Positions 39,999 through 52,062 are shown, counted from the first letter of the stretch. The stretch: DNA of 64,000 bases from Diplonema japonicum (GCA_964019335.1 OZ025669.1:310001-374000), one strand, 5' to 3'. Program-made: numbers and translations. The notes: generated by a model not told the origin, from the sequence alone.

Positions 39999-42900
39999 TC
40001 ATTCGAAAAGCTCATCGATATCGTCAGCGTTCTGAAATTATTGTTATTTATTTTATTTTTTTTTTTCTTTTCTTTCCCAGTTTTATTTCTTCCACACGCA
40101 TACCGCAGTACCCACCTGCAGTGAGGTGTCGATCGCATCATCATCGTCATCTCCAAACATTTGATCCAAGTCTTCTGTAGGGGAAGCAGCAGGCGGGCTG
40201 GGGAGACGTGCTGGCTCTTCTGCCGCAGGGGGAGTAGGTTCAACATCAGCAGGAGGCGAAGAAGCCTCTACCGGCTCCTCTTCAGCAGCCGCAGGTTCCT
40301 CAACAGGCACAGCCTCTTCCACTACGGGTTCAGGCTCGGCCACGGGCTCAGGCTTGGCCACAGGCTCTTCCGCCACAACCTCCTCTTCAACCTCAGCAAC
40401 TGGGTCTACGTGAACCTCTTCTTCTGCGGTTTTTTTTTCCTTTTTTTTTTCTTCCCCTCAACATACTTTTAAGGAAAAGCTCACCGATCACAGGGAACAG
40501 GTTGGGGAACTCTTCAGGGGACGCCATTGCCTGAAGGAGGAGGTTGTGTGTAAAAAAAAAAGTGGGGGGGGGAAAGAGGGCATACGTTGGCGAATTTGTT
40601 AGTTCCAAGGTACTTCCTCCACTTGTCGACGCACTCGGGCACCAGTTCGGGGATATAGCTGCGTGCGAAAAGAGCAGCCTCGGGCACCCTGTCCGTTTCG
40701 CAGAGCAGCTCGACGCACTTCTTCAGCTCGCCGATCAAGTAGTACGCAGTGAACGCAACGTTGTGCCTGTTGTCGTGTGTGTTGTGCAATGTGTGTACCT
40801 GTTCTTTGCGGCGGCAAGCTCTGCCACTGTCCTGAGCCCATCCTTGTCCTCAAGACTGGAATAAAGCAGAAGCATCCCGTTGTAATCCTCGCCCTGTGTA
40901 CGGTGTCAGGGGCAAAATAATAAATACCTTTTTGAGCGCCTCAGCAGCAAGGTCAAACTTGCTGTGCTGAATAGCAAGGTCGCCGACCTGCTTCCACCTA
41001 AGCTTTGACTGATCCTCGTCCCTGTTGGCGACTTCGACAGCACGGTCAAGGTTGTGCAGACTGATGGCGAGGTTGAAGATATGCTCGTCCTCTGTTGCCA
41101 TGTCAAGTGCGAGCTCCTTGAAACCTTGCGTGTCAAGGAACTGCGCGATGGTGCCCTTCTGCGAGTCGGGGATCTTCGGGAGGTACTGACTGGTGGCAAG
41201 GGCAAGATCGCCCCTCACGACGGCGGTCTCGAAATCGATGACAGACTGGAACAGCTGGAAGGAAACCACGTTGCGAGCCTTGTCGGTGAGGTACACCCTG
41301 TTGTCCTTCGGGACGTAGCCGAGCAGGTACATAGGCTTCTCAAGAACTGCAAGGTTGAGCTCTTCGCCTCCCATGTAGTAGTTCAGCCTTTGGTTTTTGC
41401 ACACGTAGATGAAACAATCGCCAACCCATGTGCCCTGCCTCACCTTCTCCTCCACAACGGTGATGACTGTGAAGGCGTCCTCGATACCATCCTCGGGGAT
41501 CTCAACACCACTATCGAGGGTCTCCTGGACAAGGGCTTTGTTGTAGCGAAGGATGTAGAAGGAGGTATCAGTGATGAGACAGGCCATCTCGCCCGTCTCG
41601 TTCCAAGTGACAGATCTGGGCTGGATGTCAATTTGCCTGATGGGGAGTTGCGTGGTCCAGTCGTAGAAAACGACCTGTGATGGTTTATTTTTTTTTTCTT
41701 TTTTTTTTTTCTTTCTGTTTATTGTTATACCTGCTGGACGTTGCTGCTACGGGCGCCGAGGAGGGGTCCCCCGAAGAGCCTGTCGACGTTCATCCCCAGG
41801 CCGCTCATGGCAGAGCGTTCTTTGAACCCTGCGAATATTTTGATGGTGGTGGGGTCCTCTAGGATAGCGAAAGTCTTCACGTCGTCCGCCCACACAAAGT
41901 CGATGGCTTTCCCGAAGCACTGCGCCCTCCATGCCAGTGTCGTGTTAATAGTATATTCATCCTCGAACAGGACGGCCACGTACTGCCCTGTGGAGTTGTG
42001 TTCAAGGCGTTTCGGTACATTCTCGCAGGTTCCCATCTCCTTCTGCGGCAGTATGATTTTTTCCCCGTCGGAGATGTCAGCGGTCACATTCCCCTTCAAG
42101 CTCATCTGCACCACCTCATGGTTGTTCGAAAACAATATTTTCCCGTTGTTGTCCATCGAGAACACGGGTTCCTCTTTTCCAATGCGCAGCACCACGGTAC
42201 CCTTGTCGCACCCGATTGCTAGCTTGTTCGATCCGGGCTTTGCACACAGCGCCCACACACGGTTCAGCCCGTGGTCAAGATTAGCTTCCAATCTATTATT
42301 ATTTTTTTTATAAAAAAAAACTTTTTTTTTTTTTAAAACAAAACCTGTAAGTCTGGAGCTGCCATATCTTAATTGTTTCATCTTCCGACCCGGTGACGAT
42401 GAGAGGGCGGTCGGGGAAGAATAGCACAGAAGACACTTTTTTTTTTTTTTTTTTTTTTTTTCCCCTTCCAAACTTCCCGTTTAACATACCATTGTGGCTG
42501 TGGTTGAAGAGGGTTTGCACACACGACTTGGTTTGGTAGTCCCAAATTTTCACTGTTCGGTCGTCGGAACCGGAGATAAGGTAAGGCTTGTCACCCCCGT
42601 GATAGTATTCCACACAGTTGACACCTTGGCTGTGGCCTTCGAGTGTGAAGTTGCAGAGGTACGCGTTCTTGTTCCAAACCTTAATTGTTCGGTCAAGGGA
42701 GGCGGTGGCGAAGGTGTTCGGGTCCTTGGGGTTGAAGGTAGTTGCCATCACGTAATGGACGTGGCCCTCAAACATCATGGTATTCGCCCAACCCTTTTCC
42801 CAGTCCCACATCTTGACGGTCATGTCGTCACTGCTTGTAAGTACCAAAGGAAGCGTCTCATGGATGGCAAGGTCACGGATGAAGTCCTGGTGGGCCTCGA

Positions 42901-43186
42901 ACTCCTTCACCTTGTCCATGGTGTTGTAGTTGTACACTCGGCACATCAGGTCGTCGGCACCGCAGATAAACCAGTTCATCCTAGGGATGAACTTCACACA
43001 CCGCACTGGGTGTTCCACAACGTTGAAAGATTTCACCATCGTGTTCGTCTCGAAGTTCCATAGAGTGACTTGCCCAGAGTACAGCGAACAGATGACCCAT
43101 GGTTCTCTCGGGTGCAGGTCCACAGCCTTCACACGCTCGGACTTCGCGTGTAGCTTCTTCTTTATATCCGTTGCCTTCGTGGCCAT
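39999..43186 (-). CDS. COPB2: Coatomer subunit beta-prime (COPB2)
   Basis: Nine exons: 43186-42490, 42435-42345, 42292-41731, 41674-40928, 40893-40799, 40766-40586, 40530-40485, 40423-40116 and 40031-39999. All introns are GT-AG and 32-84 nt, and frame is kept across all, giving 919 residues (human about 906). The first third is the N-terminal WD40 propeller ([45 protein letters not shown]). Then come the second propeller ([18 protein letters not shown] region) and the alpha-solenoid ([35 protein letters not shown]). The C-terminal 100 residues are an acidic Glu/Pro/Ala-rich tail ending [10 protein letters not shown]. Beta-prime-COP binds KKxx retrieval signals in the COPI coat, acting in Golgi-to-ER and intra-Golgi transport. 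The ATG at 43186 gives the family start, [20 protein letters not shown]. Confidence 0.97.
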
Positions 43187-43369
43187 CTTTCTTGATAAAA
43201 GCTTCCCCGCTTCCCTGGGAGGGTGGTTTTTTTTGGAGGGGGAAAAAAAAAGGGGCAAAAAAAAAAATCACGAAAGAGAAAAAAAAAAAAACAAAGGTCG
43301 GGGGGGAGGGAGGTGGGTTTAACACGGTACAAAAAGAAAAAAAAAAAAAAAAAAAAAAAAAACACTTAG

Positions 43370-43404
<35 letters not shown>

Positions 43405-43473
43405 AAAACGGAAACAAATGAGAAGTGTTTTTTTTTTATTTTTACTTTTTTTTTTCCTTTATTATTATGTGTA

Positions 43474-44613
43474 TCAGTAAAACACGGTTGCGGAGGTACG
43501 GGGCTGAGACCGTGCTTCTGGGTGCTGCACGTTGCTGTTGCTCCCGCTTCCAGGGGCCGCGGCGTTGTTCCAGGCTTTTTGGTAGATGAGATGCTGCCGG
43601 GCTTTAGTAGACACTCCTCGCGAATGTGACCCATCCGTCTTGTTCCACGGGGCAGTAGACCTGGGGCTCTGTGAGTAGCTGGGAAGAGAACCTTTATCCC
43701 ATGGAGCAGGGCTTCTCGGTCCAGGGGTTTGAGCTCTTTGTTGCGGAGGCGACCACAGCGGTTCATGGCTATGACTGCGATGGTTGGCAAACGTAGTGCG
43801 CCCGGTTTTGTTCTTCTCCATCATCCCATCATCCGCGATATACGTAGGGACTTTTTGGTGGATGAGCTTGCCCGCTGCTTCCCTGGACTCCTTGTCCCAG
43901 GGGTTGCTTCCTGGGGTGTGTTGTTGTTTCTCAGTGCTTTTCCCTGTGCTGGGTCGGAGCATGGTGTCTTGTTCCCCAACAAATGTGTGTACGAAACCTT
44001 CTTTGACCGCTTTGCACGAACCGCCTCCTAAGGCTGTTGCCATGGTTTTCTGAGAGAATATTTTCCGGCCGGCGTCTGCGTGGAAGTGTTCCTCGCCGTT
44101 TTCATTGTGAAGTAGGACTTTGGAAGATTTATTCCGTGCGGGAGAGGAGCTGAATGGGTCGGTCCTAACCCGTCCTTCTGGTTTTGATTGCGCACGCTCC
44201 CATGGTTTTAACGTTACGCCGTCTGTGGGGCGGCGTTCGTTCGGGGTTGGCTCAGGATGCCAGCGTGCGCCTTTCATAGGGCTGTTTTTTGCTTCGCTTG
44301 CGAACTTTGTGTATGTTGCCCTCTTGCCTTCCACAGCCTTTGTCGATCTGTTCCAAGGCGGGTTCACAGCGTCGTTTAGCTTTGGGGCAACGATCTTCCT
44401 CGTGCACTTCCTCTCCACACCGTCTAAAGGCCTGCCCGCCACCTCTTTTTTATGCGCTCGGTGTGCGTCTTGGCTTTTATCCCATGGAGCCATCATTGAC
44501 CTGTCCGACATTGGTGCGCTGCAGCTTCTCTTAGACACCCTGCTTCTTGACCCTGCCATCCCTTCGTCCCCCCGTGGCGCTGTCTCCCCTCCTAATATCG
44601 CTAGGGTTGCCAT
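43474..44613 (-). CDS. PW-motif repeat protein, function unknown
   Basis: A single exon of 379 residues from the ATG at 44613 (MATLAILGGETAPRGDEG). The protein looks disordered and basic, with six spaced copies of a short Trp motif: APWDKS, PPWNRS, KPWERA, NPWDKE, APWDKG and APWNKT. Between them are Ser/Pro/Arg-rich linkers. Regularly spaced PW[DN]K motifs suggest a multivalent docking protein, perhaps along microtubules, but I know no family with this pattern. The frame upstream of 44613 is poly-Lys/Phe leader. Confidence 0.78.
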   Translation of the reverse strand: MATLAILGGETAPRGDEGMAGSRSRVSKRSCSAPMSDRSMMAPWDKSQDAHRAHKKEVAGRPLDGVERKCTRKIVAPKLNDAVNPPWNRSTKAVEGKRATYTKFASEAKNSPMKGARWHPEPTPNERRPTDGVTLKPWERAQSKPEGRVRTDPFSSSPARNKSSKVLLHNENGEEHFHADAGRKIFSQKTMATALGGGSCKAVKEGFVHTFVGEQDTMLRPSTGKSTEKQQHTPGSNPWDKESREAAGKLIHQKVPTYIADDGMMEKNKTGRTTFANHRSHSHEPLWSPPQQRAQTPGPRSPAPWDKGSLPSYSQSPRSTAPWNKTDGSHSRGVSTKARQHLIYQKAWNNAAAPGSGSNSNVQHPEARSQPRTSATVFY

Positions 44614-44678
44614 TTCCCTTCTTTGTTCCTTTTTTTTTTTTTTTTTTTTTTTTTTCCCCCCACAAATTTTGTAAAACG

Positions 44679-44712
<34 letters not shown>

Positions 44713-46453
44713 GAGAAAAAAAAAAAATATCCGGGATTTCTTTTTTTTTTTTCTCTCTCTTTTTTCTTTCCAGGGGTTTGTCACTCCGGCATTTTTCTCC
44801 ACCGATATTTTTTTTTCCAGCTAAGGGGCTTAAGGGCCTTGGGTTCCGTTGTTTGGCAGTTAAAGTCATCAACCATCAGCAGGATGGGGTCATCAGGCCC
44901 GAGGCACCTGGTCCTTACATAAAAGGAATACTTCTTCGTTGTCCCAAATCTTGAGGCGTGCAGTAAACTCTTGCCCCCCCCCATGTGAACTGGGCCTAAT
45001 CTTATGGATATCGATGATCGACCATATCTCCATGGTGCTCCCTTTGTCTCGTTCTGAAGTGGGCGAAGAGCTAAACGAGACCCACCACAGGGAAGCCTGG
45101 AAACGAAGTCGAATGACCGAAAGCCAGACTTTTTTTCGCTTCCGGGGGTTTGTTACTTCCCAGCTTTCTTTTTTTTTTGTTTCCCCCCGTTCTTTCAATT
45201 TCCATCTTTCTTTTTCTATTGTTGTCTGGGGTGACATGACAGAAGAATGGTATAAGATGAAGAAGGAAAAAAAAAAAAAAAAACATAAGGGATTTGGGGG
45301 GGAGAAAAAAAAAATATGGGGGGGAGGGTAGAGGGAATTTTGAAGGAAAAAAAAAGTGGGGAATAATAGAAATAAGAAAATATTACAAAAAAAGCTTTTT
45401 TTTGGGGGGGGGAGTGGTGATGTGGAAAAGTAGTACCGTAACGAAAAAGTTTTCTCTCCCCCCCCCCCCCCTCCCCACTTCCTTCTTCCCTACTGCATTC
45501 ATTTTTTTCCCCTTCCTCTGAGAGAATGTCAACATTGCTATCACAATGAGGCCTATATATATTTTAAATTAAATTTTTTAGAGGGACGTTCGACAGCCTT
45601 ATTTTGATATTCCCGTTCCCTCTACACTTTCTCTCTCTACCCCCCCCCCCCCCTTCCCCCCCACAGTGTCAACTTTTTATTTTGCTTACAAGGAAAGCCT
45701 CAAACAGAGCCAAAAAAAAACCCCCCCCAAAGTGACATTCAAAAAAAAAGGGGGGTGGAAAAAAATCTTTCGTGGGCAGCAATCCTGACGAGGTTTGCTT
45801 TGCTGGTTTTTTAACGGGTGGGGGGGGGGGGGGGAACCTTATTACTTTATGAATAGTTTTTCTCCACAGTATTGCGTAGGGGAACGCATTCAGAGTCTTT
45901 TGTTTTTCCTCCTCTTCTTAAAAAAAAAAAAAGAACTATACACACACACACAGATAACCTGACAGAATTGGAGAAAAAAAGCCAAAAAAAAAAAATAAGA
46001 TAAAGGATACCAGTGTTGGTGGCACAGTGCTGCTGGTGATGACCGACGAGGAGGTCAGCGAACAACACATCTGATGTACTTCTTTATATCCATGTTATCC
46101 CCACCACCAAAAAAAAAAAGAATTGTAAAAGTTTAAAAAAAAAGTTTATTAACAAGTTAGGATTTTTCTTTTTTGGAAAGAAACAAGGGGGGGGGGAGAA
46201 GAAGACCCCCCCCCCCCCCCCCCCACCGATTGGCTTCCCTTCATTTTCTCTTCGCCCTCCCTTTTTTTTTTGTAAATCTCTTCCCCCGCCCTCCCGCCTT
46301 TTTTTTTTTTTATCACACGAGATCCTATCTCTTTTTTTTTTTTCCCCCACCCCTTCTCCGTCGCACATTGAAACAAAAAAAATGGAAGAAAGGGGAGGGG
46401 GGAGGGCGAATACAGCACCTTTTTTTTTTTTTTTTAAATTTTCTTTTCTTCCT

Positions 46454-46483
<30 letters not shown>
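44614..46483. other. Intergenic region with a possible coding relic
   Basis: A/T, C and G runs (19-base C run 46206-46224). The segment 44781-45110 is annotated separately as a possible relic. Nothing else gene-like was seen. Confidence 0.55.
44781..45110 (-). pseudogene. Possible decayed coding fragment
   Basis: On the minus strand the translation looks like natural protein rather than noise: MEIWSIIDIHKIRPSSHGGG, then QEFTARLKIWDNEEVFLLCK. After one frame change near 44915 it continues LGPDDPILLMVDDFNCQTTE. The composition is balanced, unlike the flanking homopolymers, and a frameshift is needed to join the parts. I recognise no domain. It may be the remains of a duplicated gene or of a mobile element. 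Confidence 0.35.
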
Positions 46484-46489
<6 letters not shown>

Positions 46490-47701
46490 AGTTATCGCAG
46501 TACTCGGTCGGTTTAAATGGCGAAGCTTAACGGTGCCCCGTGGAGGCATTTGGGAAGAAGAGTTGTTTAGGTGCTTCTTCTTGACAGCGGCCGCAGGGAT
46601 GGCAGAGGGGCAGGTCCCGTTGCTGGACGGACTAGGCCGGCGGGATTTGAAATCAATTGTTTTGGTGAGCCCAGACCTGCGAACTCTGCAGGTGACCACA
46701 CCTGTCACTGAAGAGCTTATGATATTAGTTAAATCTGTTTGCGTGATGACCGCCTTCCCATCCCCAGAAATAATAACATCACCGGTTTGAAAACTTTCAG
46801 AAGCGGACGAAACAACTTTCCCTCCCACATCGATTGTGACGCCATGCGGTGCTTCCTCCACGAAAAGAGGGTTCGCTCCCTTCGTGTTCAGGATTTTTTT
46901 TTTTGTAACGACCGTTCTTGTTTTCAGCCGTTTAACGGCCACGGTTGGGGTCTGTTTGCCAACCGGTTTTTCAACAGGCCCTTCCTCCCCCGACGAGTCT
47001 TGTAGTTGTGGTAGCTGCTGCGGTGGAAGTTGCGGGGAAACATTTTCCGTCTGAGTGCATTGCTGCTCTGTTGACACCTCCGGCCGTTTTGCAAAATTCT
47101 GATACAGCTCCAACACCGAACTAGAATATTCAAGTATCACTTCCTGCCGCCGTTCAGCCTCTGTAATTTGAATAGGGAGTATATGCATCGCCTGGTTCGT
47201 TCCCGAATGTCGGCGATTCTCTGAAGCTACAGTAGTAAGAACCATCAAAACACTGTCTCGAGATCTTTGGAGAAGCTTGACCTCTTCAGTTAGAGACTCC
47301 TGCGGGGGGGGTTCCTCTGTTCCAATCTCCGAGAATGCGTTTTTGAACAGTCTTGATAATGCAGATGTTATAGAGAGGCGTACTGCAGCGACAGGGGCAG
47401 CGTAGCCTTGTAGTGCGGTGACTTCATTTCGTAGCAGGCAGACTTCATCGCCTAAGCTTTGCAGACGGCTCACCACCTCGTCCATGTTTTCTCCGTCTCG
47501 TTCTTTTCTCAGCATTTCCACTTCTTTCCGCGCTTGTTCCTGTTTTGCGATCACTGTTTCGTAGTCGCGGTGCAGCATGTTGTAGGCATCGACTAGTAAC
47601 CGGCACCCGTCGGGCCGTTCTACCACCCTCCCGTCAGTTTTTATCAGAGTTGTCCGCCTGTCCACTTCACTTTGAGACACTTGGTGACTTATATGTTCCA
47701 T
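46484..47701 (-). CDS. Coiled-coil protein with C-terminal PDZ-like domain
   Basis: A single exon of 405 residues. Residues about 40-110 and 135-205 are coiled coil (AKQEQARKEVEMLRKERDGE; SLGDEVCLLRNEVTALQ). A Gln/Pro linker follows (SPQLPPQQLPQLQ). Residues about 275-350 look like a PDZ fold: GVTIDVGGKVVSSASESFQT, then GDVIISGDGKAVITQTDLTN, then GVVTCRVRRSGLTKTIDF. The GDVIxxxxGxxV pattern is the core PDZ signature. The tail is basic and Ser-rich. A scaffold role is inferred. It is the second PDZ-containing gene in the window (the other is at 1-724). Confidence 0.82.
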
Positions 47702-47707
47702 ATGTGG

Positions 47708-47740
<33 letters not shown>

Positions 47741-48801
47741 GGGGGGGAAACCCGGGGAGGGCGACCTTTATTATAATTATTATTATTATTATTATTATTT
47801 TTTTTTTTTTGGCCCTAAAATACTCGCAGGGTTACGGTGTGCTGCTTGCCTCTTGTAGCCATGCTTGCCAACACCGTTGTTTCTGAACATCTTTTGCACT
47901 GTCTGGAAGGGGCAGGATTTATTTCGGGTCAGCTGTATCCACCTCACCCCGTAAGATCTCTCTCTCGTAAGGTGGAACGTGAGTTGGATTTACAAATTTC
48001 TGGATTTACAAATTTCTGGGGTTATTCTTTTCCCAGCTATCTGCTACAATTGTAAAAAAATTAGAAAAAATAAAAATAAAAAAACAAAAATAAAAATGGG
48101 GGAACAAATGGAAAGAAGAGAGAAATATAACCATTAGGTCAGAAAAAAAAAATTTTTTTTTCCCAATTTTTTTTTGATGGGGAGAGAGAGGTATCCCCCC
48201 CCACCATCCCCCCCGAAAAAAAAAAACAAGAAAAACAAAAGGGGGAGGGGACACTAAGGGATTGGGGGGAAAAAAATAAAAAGTACATCGAAATAAAATA
48301 AAAATAAAAAGTGATTTTTTTTTTAATGGGAATAGAAAAGAGAGAGAGAGAGAGGAAAAAAAAAAAAGAAAGAGAAAACCCACATTAAGTTCATAGAGAT
48401 GTGTATGGTTTATTTTTTATGTCTTGATTGCTATGCATTTTCCCACAGGTAGATAGAGGAAAACGGCATCAATTAAAAAACTAGTCCGGCGCTTCATTAG
48501 TTAGTGACTACGAGCGGAATTTTACCTAATAAAATAGCTCCTTTCGCTGCCATCAAACTAGTTTTTAGACGTGGTTGCTAAGGTTCTTAAAACAAAGAAA
48601 ACAAGGGTAGGAAGGGTGTGCCCCCCCCCCCCCCCCAACCCCAGAACTTTTAAAAATATGAACACAAGTTTCTCTTCCCCCCTCCCTACTTCTTTATTCT
48701 TTGTACTTTGTACACCCGAATAAAAAAGAAAAAGTATTTTGCCACACTATGGGAAAAACCAAAAAAAATTTTTTTCTCCGGCACTTTTTTTTTTTTTCAA
48801 C

Positions 48802-48845
<44 letters not shown>

Positions 48846-49490
48846 TATTCTTTTTTTTTTTTTTTACCCCATACATTTTTTTTTTTCTTCCTCATTCGTT
48901 TTTTTTTTCTTCTTCTAATTCTATTTTTTTTTTCTTCTTCCTTGCGTAAAATCCTTTTAAACGGGAAAAATAAAAAGAACAGAAAATAATTGCCGGCGCA
49001 ACATTATAAAAAAAAAACGAAACAAGAGGAAAATCTCGAAGATACCCTGGTGCTCTTGTTCCTTTTTTTTTTTTTTTTTTTTTTTTTTTGTTCTCTTCCA
49101 AAACGTTTTATATCTTCTAAAAATGTGATTTTATTTAGAAAATGCAAGACCGCGAGGAAAATGTTGCTCACTTCTTTTTGTTTTCTTTCCATTTTCTTTT
49201 CTTTTTTTTTTTTCCTTTTTCGTTTTCTCTCTGCGAATTCCATGATTATTATTTCACCATAATTCTTTTATTCTCGGATATGTGGTGTTCGGAGGGGTAA
49301 AGGTATAAAAAAAAAAAAGGGAAAAAAAAAAAGAAATACGGGGGAGGGGACAAAAAAAAGAGGGAAGACGACTTACAAAAAAGAAACAGAAAAAAAAAAA
49401 AGGAAAGAAAAAACGCGAACTTTTTTAATATAAAAATTCTTCCTCCCTTTTTTTTTTTTTTATTTATTTATTTAGTGCCCGCCCTCTGTT
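47702..49490. other. Gene-free homopolymer-rich region
   Basis: Contains a (TTA)n stretch near 47770-47800, a 16-base direct repeat GGATTTACAAATTTCT near 47988-48018, a C run near 48620-48636 and a 42-base T run (48803-48844). No gene or RNA recognised. Confidence 0.65.
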
Positions 49491-49685
49491 CTACGCCAGG
49501 TCCAGAATCAGTCGCTGGGGGTCCTCAATCAGGTTCTTGATCTGGTTTTTTTTTTTTTTTTTTTTCCCACCCCATCATATCACAAACCTTCACCAAGAAA
49601 GTAACAGCATCTCTACCATCGATAAGACGGTGGTCATAGGTAAGAGCGAGTGCCATGATGGGCCTGGCAGAGATGTTACCGTTCT

Positions 49686-49721
<36 letters not shown>

Positions 49722-50845
49722 CTTTTCTTCTACCACACCTTGTCAACCCAGGCCTTCTGCTTCACGGCGTGCATGCCCAGCACAGCAGACTGGGGCGGGT
49801 TAATAATAGGAGTACCCATCCACGACCCATAAGTCCCCCCGTTCGAGATGGTGAAGGTACCACCCGACATCTCAGGAAGAGTAAGCGTGTTGTTCTTCGC
49901 CTTGTTCGCAAAGTGTCCAATCTGCTTCTCAATATCAGCGAAGTTCATGTCCTGAACGTCTCTAATAACAGGCACAACAAGCCCTGTGGGGATGGCCACT
50001 GCAACACTGATATCAACGTAGTCGTGGTACACAATGGACTGGTTCTCCATGTCCATGTAGGCATTGATGATGGGGACAGCCTCGAGGGCAGACGCAGAGG
50101 CCTTGACGAAGGCGGACATGAATCCAAGCTTGACACCGTGCTTCTCGGCGAACTCCTCTTTGTACTGGGATCTCAAGTTGATGAGGTTCGACATGTCCAC
50201 CTCGTTGAAAGTGGTCAGCATGGCTGCTGTGTTCTGAGACGCCTTCAGTCGGTCGGCGATCCTCTTTCTCATGGGTGTCAACCTTACACGCTTTTCCCTG
50301 TCGGATGACGCAGCAAAGATCTGTTCCTTTTCTTTGGGTGCGGCGGGTGCTACAGGTGTGGGTATGGTGGGTTTTTCAGCTGCGGGTTTGTCTGCTGCAG
50401 GCTTGTCTGCTGCAGGTGCCTTTTCGGGGGCGGCATCTCCGCCCTTGGGGGCGGATGCTTCCTTGATCTTGATGATATCTTGGCCGACTTGGACTGTTAC
50501 GCCTTCCTCGGCGAGAATTTCAGTGACGATCCCGTCGTGAGGTGCCCTGATGGGTACTGTGACCTTTTCGGATTCAATACCGCCGACAACGGAGTCCTCT
50601 AGAACGGAGTCACCGACCTGTACCTCCCACGGGCCCACCGTTCCCTCGCTGATGCTCTCTGCGATGACGGGGCACGCGATGACGGTACACCACCTGTGGC
50701 CTCCGAGCCTCTTCATCCCAAGCCCGCTCAGCTTCACCCCGTTGCTCGAAACGTTCATCTCCCTCTTCTGCGTCGCCCAACCCTTCGCCACGGTCGACCT
50801 CCTTAGCATCCCGCTCATGGCGGCCCTTCTAACACATGACTGCAT
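49491..50845 (-). CDS. DLST: Dihydrolipoyllysine-residue succinyltransferase, E2 of 2-oxoglutarate dehydrogenase
   Basis: Three exons: 50845-49739, 49683-49588 and 49541-49491; introns 49684-49738 and 49542-49587 both carry long sense A tracts before the 3' AG. The product is 417 residues. Residues 1-50 are basic and hydroxylated, a mitochondrial presequence. The lipoyl domain (about 53-130) has K94 in [12 protein letters not shown] as the lipoyl-lysine. A Pro/Ala/Lys linker follows with no peripheral-subunit-binding domain, as in eukaryotic DLST. The catalytic domain ends with [12 protein letters not shown] (His and Asp of the active site) and [17 protein letters not shown]. It transfers succinyl groups to CoA in the mitochondrial matrix as part of the TCA cycle. 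Exons 2 and 3 restore the conserved C-terminus, which confirms the splicing. Confidence 0.97.
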
Positions 50846-50856
50846 TGTAATTTTTT

Positions 50857-50892
<36 letters not shown>

Positions 50893-51159
50893 GGTTTTAT
50901 TTTTTTTGTTGTGAATTGAGTCGGTGGAGGGGGACAAAAAAATTTTCAAAAAAAAAAAAAAAATGGACACAATGGGGCAGAGTTTGTTATTTAACAGGAA
51001 AATAAAGAAAATAAAAAAAAATAAAAAAAAAGAGACATTTAAGGGTACCTGCGGTATGTGGCAGGACGCCTGAACAAAAAAGGGGGGAGGGGGTGTATTT
51101 CTTTTTCTCTTTTTCCCCCCCTTTTTATGGTTTTGTTTGGTTTCTTTTTTCTTCTTCTT
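50846..51159. other. Intergenic spacer
   Basis: T run at 50858-50887 (A-rich leader of DLST) and A/T-rich sequence after it. No gene seen. Confidence 0.6.
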
Positions 51160-52062
51160 CTACGTGTCGCTGACCCCTGTCACAATAACCCAGTGGTTGA
51201 AGGGAGCCTCAGGGCGGACCTCGTTGTTTTTTCCTTGGATGGAATACAGCCTGACGGGTTTTTTTTTTTTTTTTTTTTTTCCATGTGAGACATACTTCGC
51301 TGCAAAAACCTCATTCTCAGCCCCGAAGTCGTTGAGGACTGTTTTCTTGTGAGAAGCAAGGTACTGCCCCGTGGCGCAGTGTGCTAATACAGCGACGGAG
51401 TTAGCCTTCACAGGCTGCCCTTCCATCTCAAACCGGTACTCTGGGTTGGCGTAGATAAATTCCCATGACAGTGCGTAAGTGCCGTGATCCGCAATAGCTA
51501 CTTCCTGCTGCCGACTTGTTTTAGAGTGGCAAGAAGGTGTAAGCAGCTCCGAGGTGAGACGGAGTGGCTTCCCAGAATCCTTAGCCACTATTGCATTGTT
51601 GAGGGTGATCTGAACCTTCTGCCCGTAGTGGATCACATCCCCTTCTCCTTTTGAAGCCCAGAATTCGTCATCGGGGTGGGGCAGAGGTGTGATGGTCCAT
51701 GTGTTCCTCACCACAGGGCCCTTTGCCTTCACAGTTGAAAGAGCGATTTTCTGGTGCGGTCGGCATGTCAGCTCATCATCGATGTCCATGCTCAGGTACC
51801 CTTGTGTGTCCCCGTTCTGCAGTACTATCAGCTGCCCACTTCGCACTAGGCCGTCGCCCTCGGGTTCCAATTGCACCCCTTTGTTGTGCTCTTTCTTCTT
51901 CGACGAAATTTGCTGGCTCAATAGCTCCCCCATGTCCCGTTTTCGCATGTAGTCCTGCATCTCGTCCTCCTGGCACTGCATGTCCTCGCTCCAGTTCCCC
52001 ACGAACGTGCGGTGGCGGTACCCTTTCTGCCCCGACAGCTGCTGCGGGGTGAACGCCGTCAT
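51160..52062 (-). CDS. CFAP161: CFAP161-like ciliary protein
   Basis: Exons 52062-51296 and 51250-51160; intron 51251-51295 (GTATGTC, a run of 22 sense A, CCCGTCAG); 285 residues. The N-terminus reads YRHRTFVGNWSEDMQCQEDE followed by YMRKRDMGELLSQ, matching the GNW-ED ... KRDxGxLL start of CFAP161. The rest is beta-rich with MIR-like features: RSGQLIVLQNGDTQGYLSMD, HYGQKVQITLNN and CATGQYLASHKK. CFAP161 is an inner-lumen protein of axonemal doublet microtubules in motile cilia. Length matches the family (about 300). It implies a motile flagellum at some life stage. The next gene to the left is DLST, same strand, 314 bases away. Confidence 0.9.
   Translation of the reverse strand: MTAFTPQQLSGQKGYRHRTFVGNWSEDMQCQEDEMQDYMRKRDMGELLSQQISSKKKEHNKGVQLEPEGDGLVRSGQLIVLQNGDTQGYLSMDIDDELTCRPHQKIALSTVKAKGPVVRNTWTITPLPHPDDEFWASKGEGDVIHYGQKVQITLNNAIVAKDSGKPLRLTSELLTPSCHSKTSRQQEVAIADHGTYALSWEFIYANPEYRFEMEGQPVKANSVAVLAHCATGQYLASHKKTVLNDFGAENEVFAAKYVSHGKKKKKKKPVRLYSIQGKNNEVRPEAPFNHWVIVTGVSDT

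Noticed and set aside
48701..49262. Hydrophobic Phe-rich open frames suggesting membrane proteins
   Set aside because: They are translations of T homopolymers on the plus strand with no non-repetitive core.
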